Shown piece by piece: positions 1-6,081 of a stretch of DNA of 6,081 bases. This stretch comes from an uncultured Persicitalea sp. GTDB lineage: Bacteria > Bacteroidota > Bacteroidia > Cytophagales > Spirosomataceae. Under the pieces are notes generated by a model. That model saw only the letters and a list, made by a program, of their open reading frames with translations, did no database searches and was not told the DNA's origin. Position 1 is the first letter of the stretch; every line of letters starts with the position of its first letter. Position numbers and translations under genes: made by a program. Location of the stretch: assembly GCA_950075905.1 (NCBI GenBank), contig CATMVR010000332.1, positions 1 through 6,081 of the forward strand. Reading direction: 5' to 3'.

Positions 1-1
1 G

Positions 2-1198
2 GTTGCCGATGGTTTTCTCATAGAAACAAATGCTGACGCCCCCAATAGCAAGGTGGTACTTTACAATCCTAAGACCAACAACTGGAAGCCTGTACTACCC
101 GAAAAACCCGAACCGCTGGTAGGCGTAGGTACCGCGGGCGGCAAACTCTTCGCCGAGTACTCCAAAGACGTAACCTCGCGCGTGTATGTGTACGATCTGA
201 AAGGAAAGCTGGAAAACGAAGTAGCGCTACCAGGCCTGGGCTCCGCCGGAGGCTTCGGCGGCGAGAAAGACGACCAATTTGTGTTTTATACCTACACCTC
301 GTTCAACTACCCACCTACTATCTTCCGCTACGATATTGCTACGAAGAAATCGAGCGTATTCCGCGCCCCGGAGGTAAGCTTCAACCCCGAAGACTACGAA
401 ACCAAACAGGTGTTTTACCCCAGCAAGGACGGCACCAAAATCCCGGCCTTTATTGTGTATAAGAAAGGACTGAAACTCGACGGCTCCAACCCGACCATCC
501 TGTATGGCTACGGTGGATTCAACATCAGCCTGCCGCCTTCGTTCAGTCCCACGCGCATTCCGTTTCTGGATCAGGGCGGGGTGTTTGTGCAGGCCAACCT
601 GCGCGGCGGCAGCGAGTACGGCGAAAAATGGCACGAGCAGGGCATGAAGCTCAAAAAGCAGAATGTGTTTGACGATTTCATCGCCGCCGCCGAGTATCTC
701 ATCAAGGAAAAGTATACTTCGCCCGAGCGGCTGGCCGTGCAGGGTGGCTCCAACGGCGGCTTGCTGGTGGGTGCGGTCATCAATCAGCGGCCCGAGCTAT
801 TCAAAGTAGCGCTGCCCGCGGTGGGGGTAATGGACATGCTACGCTTCCACAAGTTCACCATCGGTTGGAACTGGATCGCCGACTACGGCAGCAGCGACAA
901 CCCCGAGGAGTTTGCGTATCAGTACACCTACTCGCCGCTGCACAACATCAGGGCCGGTGGCAAGTACCCCGCCACGCTCATCACCACTGCCGACCACGAC
1001 GACCGCGTAGTACCGGCGCACTCGTTCAAGTACGCGGCTACCTTGCAGGAAAAAGCGGGGGCGTCGTCTACCAACCCGCTGTTGATCCGGATAGACACCA
1101 ATTCGGGCCACGGGGCCAGCAATACCAAAAAGGCGCTGGAAACTACGGCGGATATTTATGCCTTTGTGTTCAAGAATATGGGGCTGACCTGGAAATGA
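2..1198 (+). CDS. Prolyl oligopeptidase (S9A serine peptidase), C-terminal part, 5' end outside window
   Basis: Prolyl oligopeptidases cleave short peptides after proline; bacterial homologues are often periplasmic. The frame is open from base 2 and ends at TGA 1196-1198, giving 398 residues of a family usually near 700, so about 300 N-terminal residues are missing. Residues 1 to about 130 are the last part of the beta-propeller; the alpha/beta-hydrolase domain follows. Visible motifs are YGYGGFN, whose second Tyr (codon 509-511) matches the oxyanion-hole Tyr; RGGSEYG; GGSNGGLL with the nucleophile Ser at codon 749-751; ADHDDRVVP with the catalytic Asp at 998-1000 and the substrate-binding Arg at 1004-1006; and SGHG with the catalytic His at 1109-1111. 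Ser-Asp and Asp-His spacings (83 and 37 residues) are close to those of the porcine enzyme. All catalytic parts are intact, so it is probably active. It ends just before a strong terminator and converges on the gene pair at 1287-1845. A GTG at 53 lies inside the domain and is not the start. Confidence 0.96.
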   Translation, partial: VADGFLIETNADAPNSKVVLYNPKTNNWKPVLPEKPEPLVGVGTAGGKLFAEYSKDVTSRVYVYDLKGKLENEVALPGLGSAGGFGGEKDDQFVFYTYTSFNYPPTIFRYDIATKKSSVFRAPEVSFNPEDYETKQVFYPSKDGTKIPAFIVYKKGLKLDGSNPTILYGYGGFNISLPPSFSPTRIPFLDQGGVFVQANLRGGSEYGEKWHEQGMKLKKQNVFDDFIAAAEYLIKEKYTSPERLAVQGGSNGGLLVGAVINQRPELFKVALPAVGVMDMLRFHKFTIGWNWIADYGSSDNPEEFAYQYTYSPLHNIRAGGKYPATLITTADHDDRVVPAHSFKYAATLQEKAGASSTNPLLIRIDTNSGHGASNTKKALETTADIYAFVFKNMGLTWK

Positions 1199-1208
1199 TC
1201 CTACCACC

Positions 1209-1264
1209 AACTTCCCGAAAGGCCTGGCCGTCGGACGGCCAGGCCTTTCGGGAAGTTATTTTTT
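1209..1264 (+). terminator. Strong intrinsic terminator of the prolyl oligopeptidase gene
   Basis: A perfect inverted repeat occupies 1209-1257: arms of 23 bases (1209-1231 and 1235-1257) around a 3-base CGG loop. It starts 11 bases after the peptidase stop codon. A T-rich run follows on the plus strand (TTATTTTTT, 1256-1264), as expected for rho-independent termination of the plus-strand transcript. The minus strand has no T-run on its exit side (it reads TTGGTGG), so termination of the convergent gene pair here would be weaker, although the hairpin can form in either RNA. The stem is longer than most intrinsic terminators. Confidence 0.88.
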
Positions 1265-1286
1265 ACAGGCTGTGAAAATAGCAAAT

Positions 1287-1505
1287 TCAAGCGGATTGGT
1301 AGTAAACCTTCATCAATTCTGCGGCAGCAAGCGCAGGCATTGCGTAGGTGATCCCGTTGGTGTCCGCAAATTCCACCAGAAAGATATCTTTATCAAGCAC
1401 TTCCACCACCGTTCCTAACGCTCCCTTTCGTAGCCCTAGGTCAGGCATAGGTTTGGTGAGTACCACCACGTCAAGCAGTTCAATTTCTTCTTCCATATTA
1501 TTCAT
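1287..1505 (-). CDS. DUF4926-like small protein, second gene of a two-gene cassette
   Basis: This is a 72-residue protein of unknown function. It begins with an acidic stretch (MEEEIELLDVV) and has the pattern I associate with DUF4926: LLDVVVLTKPMPDLGLRKG, then GALGTVVEV, then a FLVEFADTNGITYAM segment. The TVVEV...VEF...G.TYA pattern suggests a small beta-barrel, SH3-like or KOW-like fold (inference). No signal peptide or membrane segment is visible, so it is probably cytosolic. Its ATG at 1505 overlaps the end of the upstream gene by 8 bases (ATGAATAA), which points to translational coupling; a second ATG at 1496 (MEEEIELL) is an alternative start. From memory, DUF4926 genes often sit directly after DUF6883 genes, as here; I could not check this. 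The stop lies 22 bases from the T-run of the convergent terminator. Family assignment is by pattern only. Confidence 0.85.
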   Translation of the reverse strand: MNNMEEEIELLDVVVLTKPMPDLGLRKGALGTVVEVLDKDIFLVEFADTNGITYAMPALAAAELMKVYYQSA

Positions 1506-1845
1506 CCATTTGAGCTATAACGTAACAACTCGTCAACCTGGGAAAACCCTCATTGGCTTTTATGATCCAACTTGTGCGCACCTGTGCCCGCTTGGGAGGA
1601 TTGTCAAGAACTATATCCAAAACGTACAGATCACCGTATTGGTTTGATTGAGTAAGTAGGGCGGTTCCTTTCGTCACTTGTTCAAGTATAGCGTTTTTGA
1701 GTTCGAGAAAATCCTCAGACGCATAGTTCAGTGCAGCTTTAAAAACCCTGGCATTATGTTTTCCAATCGGATGATCCTCTGAAAGGCAGTAGTCTACCAA
1801 CTTGCGGTCGTCAATAAAAGCATTTTGGGCATTGGGTAGTTGCAT
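1498..1845 (-). CDS. DUF6883-like protein, first gene of a two-gene cassette
   Basis: This 115-residue protein of unknown function resembles DUF6883. The visible pattern is MQLPNAQNAFID, KLVDYCLSEDHPIGKHNARVF (His-Pro-x-Gly-Lys-His), a helical middle, YGDLYVLDI, then AQVRTSWIIKANEGFPRLTSCYV at the C terminus. There is no signal peptide or membrane segment. I chose ATG 1845 because family members, as I recall them, begin at M(K/Q)LPNA, and because a Bacteroidota-type promoter at 1873-1904 would start transcription about 20 to 25 bases upstream. The frame extends to a TTG at 1890, but that codon lies inside the promoter spacer. The gene is AT-richer than its neighbours: two 60-base stretches counted at 40 and 42 % GC, against 60-70 % in parts of the adjacent peptidase. 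This may indicate transfer. DUF6883 is also found, as I remember, at the ends of polymorphic-toxin-type proteins, so a toxin/partner role is possible but unproven. Confidence 0.87.
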   Translation of the reverse strand: MQLPNAQNAFIDDRKLVDYCLSEDHPIGKHNARVFKAALNYASEDFLELKNAILEQVTKGTALLTQSNQYGDLYVLDIVLDNPPKRAQVRTSWIIKANEGFPRLTSCYVIAQMDE

Positions 1846-1872
1846 ACGTGCCGGTGTAGTTTTCCTGGTCTT

Positions 1873-1904
1873 CAAAGATACTTTAACCAAAGGAGCAAAT
1901 CAAA
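1873..1904 (-). promoter_or_regulatory. Bacteroidota-type promoter of the DUF6883/DUF4926 pair
   Basis: On the minus strand there is TTTG (1904-1901), a 20-base spacer, then TATCTTTG (1880-1873). This matches the Bacteroidota housekeeping consensus, TTTG at -33 and TAnnTTTG at -7, with a usual spacer length. Transcription would begin near 1866-1868, leaving a leader of roughly 20 to 25 bases before ATG 1845. The upstream element lies a few bases from the edge of the peptidase relic at 1909, so the cassette appears to carry its own promoter. Confidence 0.65.
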
Positions 1905-1908
1905 ACAA

Positions 1909-2018
1909 TCAAGTATGCGGCTACCTTACGAGAAAAGCGGGGGTGCCGTCTCCCAATCCCCTGCTGATCCGGATCGATACGAACGCCGGCCATGGGGCCA
2001 GCCACACCAAAAAAGCCG
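1909..2018 (+). pseudogene. Relic of a second prolyl oligopeptidase gene (catalytic-His region)
   Basis: This stretch of about 110 bases aligns to 1026-1136 of the intact prolyl oligopeptidase at roughly 80 % identity by eye. Many differences are at third codon positions, so it came from a diverged gene copy, not a fresh duplication. The second half reads SPNPLLIRIDTNAGHGASHT followed by KK, against TNPLLIRIDTNSGHGASNTKK in the intact gene, and includes the catalytic-His motif. The first half (KYAATL) lies in another frame because one A is missing from the GAAAAAGC run (GAAAAGC here), so no continuous product is possible. The Ser and Asp motifs, the C-terminal helix and the terminator are absent. 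It lies between the promoter of the minus-strand cassette and the 3' end of the kinase gene, in the same orientation as the intact peptidase. Confidence 0.85.
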
Positions 2019-2022
2019 CTAC

Positions 2023-4404
2023 CTACTTCACCTTAGGTTTCACATAGGTGAGGATGGCGTTAAGCAAGTCATCTGGGTTAAAGGGCTTGACCACAATATC
2101 GTTGAAGCCATTGCTGAATATCTTACTCTGCGACTCCTGGGCGATGCTCGCTGTCAGGGCAATGATTGGTAGCGTTTCGCCCCGCTCGCGCAGTTGTCGC
2201 GTCGCTTCGTAGCCATCCATGACGGGCATGTGCAGGTCCATGAGCACCAGCTCGTGCCGGGTAGCGTCGAGCTTTTCCAGCGCCTCGCGGCCGTTAAGAG
2301 CTACCTCGGTATGGGCACCCCAGCGTTTCAGAAACTTCTCAGCTACCATGATGTTCATCTTGTTGTCCTCCACAATCAGCACCTGAATGTCTTCCAGGGG
2401 CTTCTCGGCCAGCGAGGCCGCCACTACCGGAACGGGCTGTGCTTCGGGCTCCGCCTTGGGGAACGTCTGCACGAAATAAAACGTAGAGCCTACGCCCGGT
2501 TCACTCATCAGTTTTAGGTCTACCTGTTGCAAAGCCAGGATTTTCTTGCTGATGGCCAGGCCCAGCCCCGTGCCGCTGAACACCCGCGTCACTGAGGAGT
2601 CTACCTGAGTAAAGCGCTCAAAAATTTCTTTCTGTTTCTCCGGTGCGATCCCGATTCCCGTGTCCACAACCGCTATTTTCAGGGTCACGTCCTCCTCGGT
2701 TTGGGCCAGCACGTCCAGCCGCAGCGTCACTGATCCCTTGGGCGTAAACTTGATAGCGTTTTGCACCAGATTACCGACCACCTGCGACGTGCGGGTGTGG
2801 TCACCAATCACGCGGGTAGTCAGGGCCGGGTCCAGAACCAACCGGAGCTCAATACCCCCGTCGGCCGCCAGCTTGCTGTACCCCGATACCGTATTCTGGC
2901 AGATTCTGATCAGGTCTACCGGCCCCCTCACAAAGTTGATTTTATCCGCTTCAATCTTATTGTAGTCCAGGATATCGTTCACGATACTCAGCAGATTATT
3001 TGCCGAGAAGTAGAGTGCATCCAGGTGCTCTTTCTGGTCGGGGCGGGGCTCGTCTTTCAGCAGCAGGTGCGTCATCCCGATCACTGAGTTCAGCGGCGTC
3101 CGAATCTCGTGGCTCATCGTGCTCAGAAACTCGCTTTTGGCCCGCAGTCCTTTTTCGGCATCTTCCTTCGCTTTTTTTAGCGTCCATGCAAACCGATAGG
3201 AAAGAATCAGGGACTGCAAAAAGAAAAAGCCCAGGTAGCCCACAAACAGAAAAAACTTGCCCGGCGCAACCATCCCGAAGTATTCGAGCAGGATGGAAAT
3301 AAATACCAGCATGAGCGCTCCCGTGCTCATGACCGCAAACCGGGCACCGGTGCGTTGGTTGCGGTAGGCCTGCCAGTAAATCGAAGCCGCGTAGGGAATA
3401 CAAAATAGCATCACGATCAGAAAAGGCGTGACCAGGCGCGTGAACAACGTTGTGGGCAGAACTACCGTAGCCAGTGCAAAGGCCAGGCAAATACCAACCA
3501 GTACCTGCACGGCCCGCTTGTGGGCGTCCTGCGGGTACAGCTTCCAGGTATACAAAACAAACATGGCAATGCTAAGGTACAGCGACAGGTATTCGCAATG
3601 GAGGGTAAAACTCCATGGCAGGTCCGGAAAGAGTAGGTGCAGGGCGTAGTTCTTAGTACCCACGATGCGGTAGCTATACAAGATCGCAAACAGCGAAAAG
3701 TACAGGAGGGTTTGATCATGACGGCCAAACATAAAGAGACCAATAAAAAAGAGCCCTCCCATAAACAGGCAACCGGCCAAAAAGATATCGAAGGAAGTTT
3801 CGGCGTGCTGAGTGTACAGCAGGGCATCCCGCGGCCCCAGCAGAATATCCTTATATGGCCCACCTTTGGCATGCTGAAAGTTGGCTATCTGCAAAACTAG
3901 CCGGAGGGTATCCTCGCCCGCTGGCAGGGGCTCCACCCGTTGCCCCCAGTGGGGTACTGTTGTACTCCGCGATATGCCCGGCCTACCGTTGTCCGCCAGT
4001 AATTGACCATTGACGTAGAGCCGGTAAGCGGTATACACATCCGGAATATCCAGCGCCAGCGGTACGCTCGTAGCCGGCATCAGTACATCGAGCGAGTAGG
4101 TAGCGTAGCCCTGCGAGGGTAGCGGCTGGTTCTTCCATTTCGTTTTGGTCCAGAGCTGCGAAAATTCAACATATTCGCTATACCCTGCACTGTCATCAGG
4201 TTGCAGCAGTTTATTCCAGAATAGCCTCCACTCTCCTTTTAGGGGAATACTCAGGGTAGAAACAGCCGTGCTTCGCAGATCCAGCACCCCTTGTTCGGCC
4301 CGGGGGGTACTTTGCTGCGCAGCGATATCAATAGCATAGAGAACGGCTACTAAAAACAGGAAAAATCCTCCTGCTTTTGACCCGGTAGCAGTTGAAAACT
4401 TCAT
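2023..4404 (-). CDS. Membrane hybrid histidine kinase: 7TMR-DISM sensor, kinase core and receiver
   Basis: A complete 793-residue sensor kinase of the inner membrane that should autophosphorylate and pass phosphate to its own receiver. Order: signal peptide (about 1-29, ending IAAQQ); periplasmic beta-rich domain (about 40-195) resembling the jelly-roll sugar-binding fold of DISM sensors, with YRLYVNGQLLADNG; seven membrane segments (about 204-226, 231-250, 265-288, 297-318, 323-345, 356-378, 382-404), as in 7TMR-DISM; a charged coiled-coil linker (408-428); HisKA with phospho-acceptor His432 in SHEIRTPLN; HATPase with N-box NLVQNA (545-550), DTGIGIA (581-587) and GTGLGLA (611-617); and a C-terminal receiver (about 673-790) with acidic pair Glu679/Asp680, phospho-acceptor Asp723, Thr751 and Lys773. 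There is no Hpt or DNA-binding domain, so a separate partner must give the output. All catalytic residues are present. The ATG at 4404 opens directly into the signal peptide. The ligand is unknown; a carbohydrate or a peptide is possible. The stop codon sits 5 bases from the peptidase relic. Confidence 0.95.
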   Translation of the reverse strand: MKFSTATGSKAGGFFLFLVAVLYAIDIAAQQSTPRAEQGVLDLRSTAVSTLSIPLKGEWRLFWNKLLQPDDSAGYSEYVEFSQLWTKTKWKNQPLPSQGYATYSLDVLMPATSVPLALDIPDVYTAYRLYVNGQLLADNGRPGISRSTTVPHWGQRVEPLPAGEDTLRLVLQIANFQHAKGGPYKDILLGPRDALLYTQHAETSFDIFLAGCLFMGGLFFIGLFMFGRHDQTLLYFSLFAILYSYRIVGTKNYALHLLFPDLPWSFTLHCEYLSLYLSIAMFVLYTWKLYPQDAHKRAVQVLVGICLAFALATVVLPTTLFTRLVTPFLIVMLFCIPYAASIYWQAYRNQRTGARFAVMSTGALMLVFISILLEYFGMVAPGKFFLFVGYLGFFFLQSLILSYRFAWTLKKAKEDAEKGLRAKSEFLSTMSHEIRTPLNSVIGMTHLLLKDEPRPDQKEHLDALYFSANNLLSIVNDILDYNKIEADKINFVRGPVDLIRICQNTVSGYSKLAADGGIELRLVLDPALTTRVIGDHTRTSQVVGNLVQNAIKFTPKGSVTLRLDVLAQTEEDVTLKIAVVDTGIGIAPEKQKEIFERFTQVDSSVTRVFSGTGLGLAISKKILALQQVDLKLMSEPGVGSTFYFVQTFPKAEPEAQPVPVVAASLAEKPLEDIQVLIVEDNKMNIMVAEKFLKRWGAHTEVALNGREALEKLDATRHELVLMDLHMPVMDGYEATRQLRERGETLPIIALTASIAQESQSKIFSNGFNDIVVKPFNPDDLLNAILTYVKPKVK

Positions 4405-4820
4405 AAAAAAAGGAAATATAGTAGTACGGTCTTCCTGCGCAAATCACGCAAAAGACCTGGCAAGCTTCTAAGCAACACAAAAATCGGGACCCACTGAATC
4501 CTGATTGCACATTAAGACAAGGCTCCTTTTATGGTTACTTATTTTTTTTAATAAATGTACTGTAAATCTACAAAAATAGACTTGCAATATGAGTTATTTT
4601 TTTATTCTCTCAGCCTATGCACAAATGATTTTCTCCCTCAGCTTCATCAGCGCCAGTCTATTTTGTATATACCTGATAAAAGCATGAATCAGGCCGAATA
4701 ATTAATTCTACGAAAGAAAAGCAAAAAAGCATTTTACAAAACAACTGGAACCCGGCAACGTTAAAATATTGTTTCAAAACCTGTTATCATTGCACAAACA
4801 ATAGTTAATCTACCAATTGA
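4405..4820. promoter_or_regulatory. AT-rich divergent intergenic region between kinase and M13 peptidase genes
   Basis: This 416-base stretch has no credible gene and should hold the promoters of both divergent neighbours. For the kinase, the minus strand carries TATTTTTG at 4578-4571, a full match to the Bacteroidota -7 consensus TAnnTTTG, but no TTTG lies at the proper distance upstream; it would leave a leader of about 160 bases. For the peptidase, the plus strand has TATCATTG at 4785-4792, one base off the consensus, again without a good -33 element. I saw no strong hairpin, long repeat, RNA gene or riboswitch pattern. Exact promoter positions are uncertain. Confidence 0.5.
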
Positions 4821-6081
4821 ATGTCAAAAATGAACTTTAAAACAAAAGCAGCCCTGCTTCTGCTGTGCGGAATGGGATGTTTTACCCAACCCGGCATAGC
4901 CCAGAAAACACCCAAAGCCGGCCTAACCCCTGACAAATTTATCGACCCGGCCAACATGGATACCTCCGTGAAGCCCGGCGACGATTTTTACACCTACGCC
5001 AGCGGTACCTGGATCAAGAACAACCCCGTACCGGCCAAGGAAACCCGCTGGGGTAGCTTCAACGTGCTGCGCGATTTCAACATCGAGGCCGTGCGAGGTC
5101 TGTTGGAAGAAGCCGCCGCCACTAAGAACGCCCCCGCCGGCTCGGTGGAGAAGCGCGTGAGCGACTTTTACACCGCCGCCATGGACAGTGCCCGCATCGA
5201 AAAGCTGGGCTACACCCCCATTAAGGCCGATTTGCAGAAACTATCTACTCTGAAAACCAAGCAGGCCGTGATTGAGCAGATTGCCAAAGCCCGCACCGTG
5301 GGCGCCGGCAGCCCATTCTTCGGCTTTTATGTAGGACAGGACCGCAAGAATGTGGAGGTCATGATTCCGCAGTTTTCGCAGGGTGGTACCACCCTCCCCG
5401 ACCGCGACTACTACCTCAAAGACGACGCCCGCAGCCAGAAGATCCGGGCCGCCTATAAGGATTATATCGTAAAACTCTTTACACTGACGGGTACACCCGA
5501 AGCGCAGGCTACCGCCAACGCCGAGGCCATCATCAAGCTGGAAACGGAACTGGCCCGCGCGCAGATGAGCCGCGTGGAGATGCGCGATCCGTATAAGACC
5601 TATAACAAACTGGCCGTAGCCGATTTTGCCAAAAGCACGCCCAATCTGGACTGGAAGAAGATCATGCCCATGATGATGGTGACGGGCGAAGATACCGTAC
5701 TTGTCAATAATCCCAGCTTTTTCGTCAAGGCCGACTCGCTGATCGGCGCTACGCCGCTGCCCGAGCTGAAAGCCTACCTGACCTGGAACCTGCTGAAATC
5801 GTCGGCTCCCTACCTAAGCTCCGACTTTGTCAATGCCAGCTTTGCCTTCAATCAGGTACTGACCGGCCAGAAAGTACAGACACCCCGCTGGCAGCGCATG
5901 TCGCAGCTGACCGACGGTACCATTGGCGAATTGCTGGGCCAATTGTACGTTAAGAAGTACTTTACCCCCGCCGCCAAGCAGCGCATGGACGAACTGATCA
6001 AGAATCTGGTGAAGGCCTACGAGGTACGCATCAAGGGCCTGGAATGGATGAGCGACGAAACCAAGGAAAAAGCTCTGGCCA
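4821..6081 (+). CDS. M13 family zinc metallopeptidase (neprilysin/PepO-like), N-terminal part, 3' end outside window
   Basis: M13 peptidases are exported zinc endopeptidases that cut oligopeptides. The frame is open from ATG 4821 to the window end, 420 residues of a family usually near 670. An N-terminal signal peptide is visible (FKTKAALLLLCGMGCF, cleavage probably near GIAQ/K, residues 25-29), so the protein is exported. Then comes the M13 N-terminal domain with its usual opening: MDTSVKPGDDFYTYASGTWI and a WGSFNVLRDFN segment, TLPDRDYYL at 191-199, and TPRWQRM...LGQLYVKKYF...LEWMSDETKEKALA near the window end. The zinc motifs (HExxH and a downstream ExxxD) lie beyond the edge, so activity cannot be judged. 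A second ATG at 4830 (MNFKTKAAL) is an equally good start; neither has a clear ribosome binding site. The two Cys in the signal region do not form a standard lipobox. It is divergent from the kinase gene. No frameshift or stop is seen. Confidence 0.95.
   Translation, partial: MSKMNFKTKAALLLLCGMGCFTQPGIAQKTPKAGLTPDKFIDPANMDTSVKPGDDFYTYASGTWIKNNPVPAKETRWGSFNVLRDFNIEAVRGLLEEAAATKNAPAGSVEKRVSDFYTAAMDSARIEKLGYTPIKADLQKLSTLKTKQAVIEQIAKARTVGAGSPFFGFYVGQDRKNVEVMIPQFSQGGTTLPDRDYYLKDDARSQKIRAAYKDYIVKLFTLTGTPEAQATANAEAIIKLETELARAQMSRVEMRDPYKTYNKLAVADFAKSTPNLDWKKIMPMMMVTGEDTVLVNNPSFFVKADSLIGATPLPELKAYLTWNLLKSSAPYLSSDFVNASFAFNQVLTGQKVQTPRWQRMSQLTDGTIGELLGQLYVKKYFTPAAKQRMDELIKNLVKAYEVRIKGLEWMSDETKEKALA

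Noticed and set aside
53..55. GTG as the start of the prolyl oligopeptidase gene
   Set aside because: The same frame is open to base 2 and encodes family-like propeller sequence (VADGFLIETNADAPNS) before it; the gene simply begins outside the window.
865..1275. 136-residue plus-strand frame overlapping the peptidase gene
   Set aside because: It is a +1 shadow of the prolyl oligopeptidase catalytic domain, runs through the terminator hairpin and has no recognisable protein pattern.
1348..1647. Plus-strand Ser/Thr-rich frame across the DUF gene pair
   Set aside because: Its low-complexity composition comes from reading the opposite strand of the acidic N-terminal codons of the DUF4926-like gene; the minus-strand genes are better supported.
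1846..1890. N-terminal extension of the DUF6883-like protein from TTG 1890
   Set aside because: The TTG lies in the spacer of a good promoter, and the family pattern begins at MQLPNA (ATG 1845).
1802..2047. Small plus-strand gene containing PLLIRIDTNAGHGASH
   Set aside because: It is the surviving frame of the peptidase relic joined to antisense of neighbouring genes; it has no Ser or Asp motif and its upstream homology is frameshifted.
3462..3872. 136-residue minus-strand frame inside the kinase gene
   Set aside because: It is an alternate frame of the kinase's transmembrane region and shows only compositional bias; the kinase domains explain the sequence.
4328..4510. Short minus-strand frame of 60 residues upstream of the kinase start
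   Set aside because: It overlaps the kinase signal-peptide region in another frame, is rich in Cys, Phe and Ser without pattern, and looks like chance in AT-rich leader DNA.
4866..4882. Lipoprotein signal in the M13 peptidase (LLLCGMGC)
   Set aside because: The residues before either Cys do not fit the usual lipobox (small residues at -3 and -1), and an ordinary signal-peptidase site near GIAQ/K fits better.

Overview
The window looks like chromosomal DNA of a Bacteroidota bacterium, probably of the Cytophagales (inference). The protein set fits: a periplasmic-type prolyl oligopeptidase, a 7TMR-DISM hybrid histidine kinase and an M13 metallopeptidase. Genes lack clear Shine-Dalgarno sites, and one promoter matches the Bacteroidota TTTG / TAnnTTTG consensus. 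Genus cannot be read from the sequence. Most genes are GC-rich; a small central cassette and the divergent intergenic region are AT-richer.

Layout, left to right. (1) Positions 2-1198, plus strand: the C-terminal 398 residues of a prolyl oligopeptidase with its complete catalytic triad, closed by a very strong hairpin terminator (1209-1264). (2) Positions 1287-1845, minus strand: two small overlapping genes, a DUF6883-like protein followed by a DUF4926-like protein, with their own promoter at 1873-1904. (3) Positions 1909-2018, plus strand: a frameshifted relic of a second prolyl oligopeptidase gene covering its catalytic-His region. (4) Positions 2023-4404, minus strand: a complete 793-residue membrane hybrid histidine kinase. 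(5) Positions 4405-4820: an AT-rich divergent regulatory region. (6) Positions 4821 to the window end, plus strand: the N-terminal 420 residues of an exported M13 (neprilysin/PepO-like) metallopeptidase, whose zinc site lies beyond the window.

How they fit together: the two outer genes are peptidases that would act on peptides in the periplasm or at the cell surface. The kinase is divergent from the M13 gene and has no response-regulator gene beside it here. The point of most interest is 1264-2022. A promoter-bearing two-gene cassette of unknown function lies between an intact peptidase gene and a relic of a diverged copy of the same gene, which suggests insertion or recombination at this spot. 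I found no rRNA, tRNA, CRISPR array, transposase or origin.
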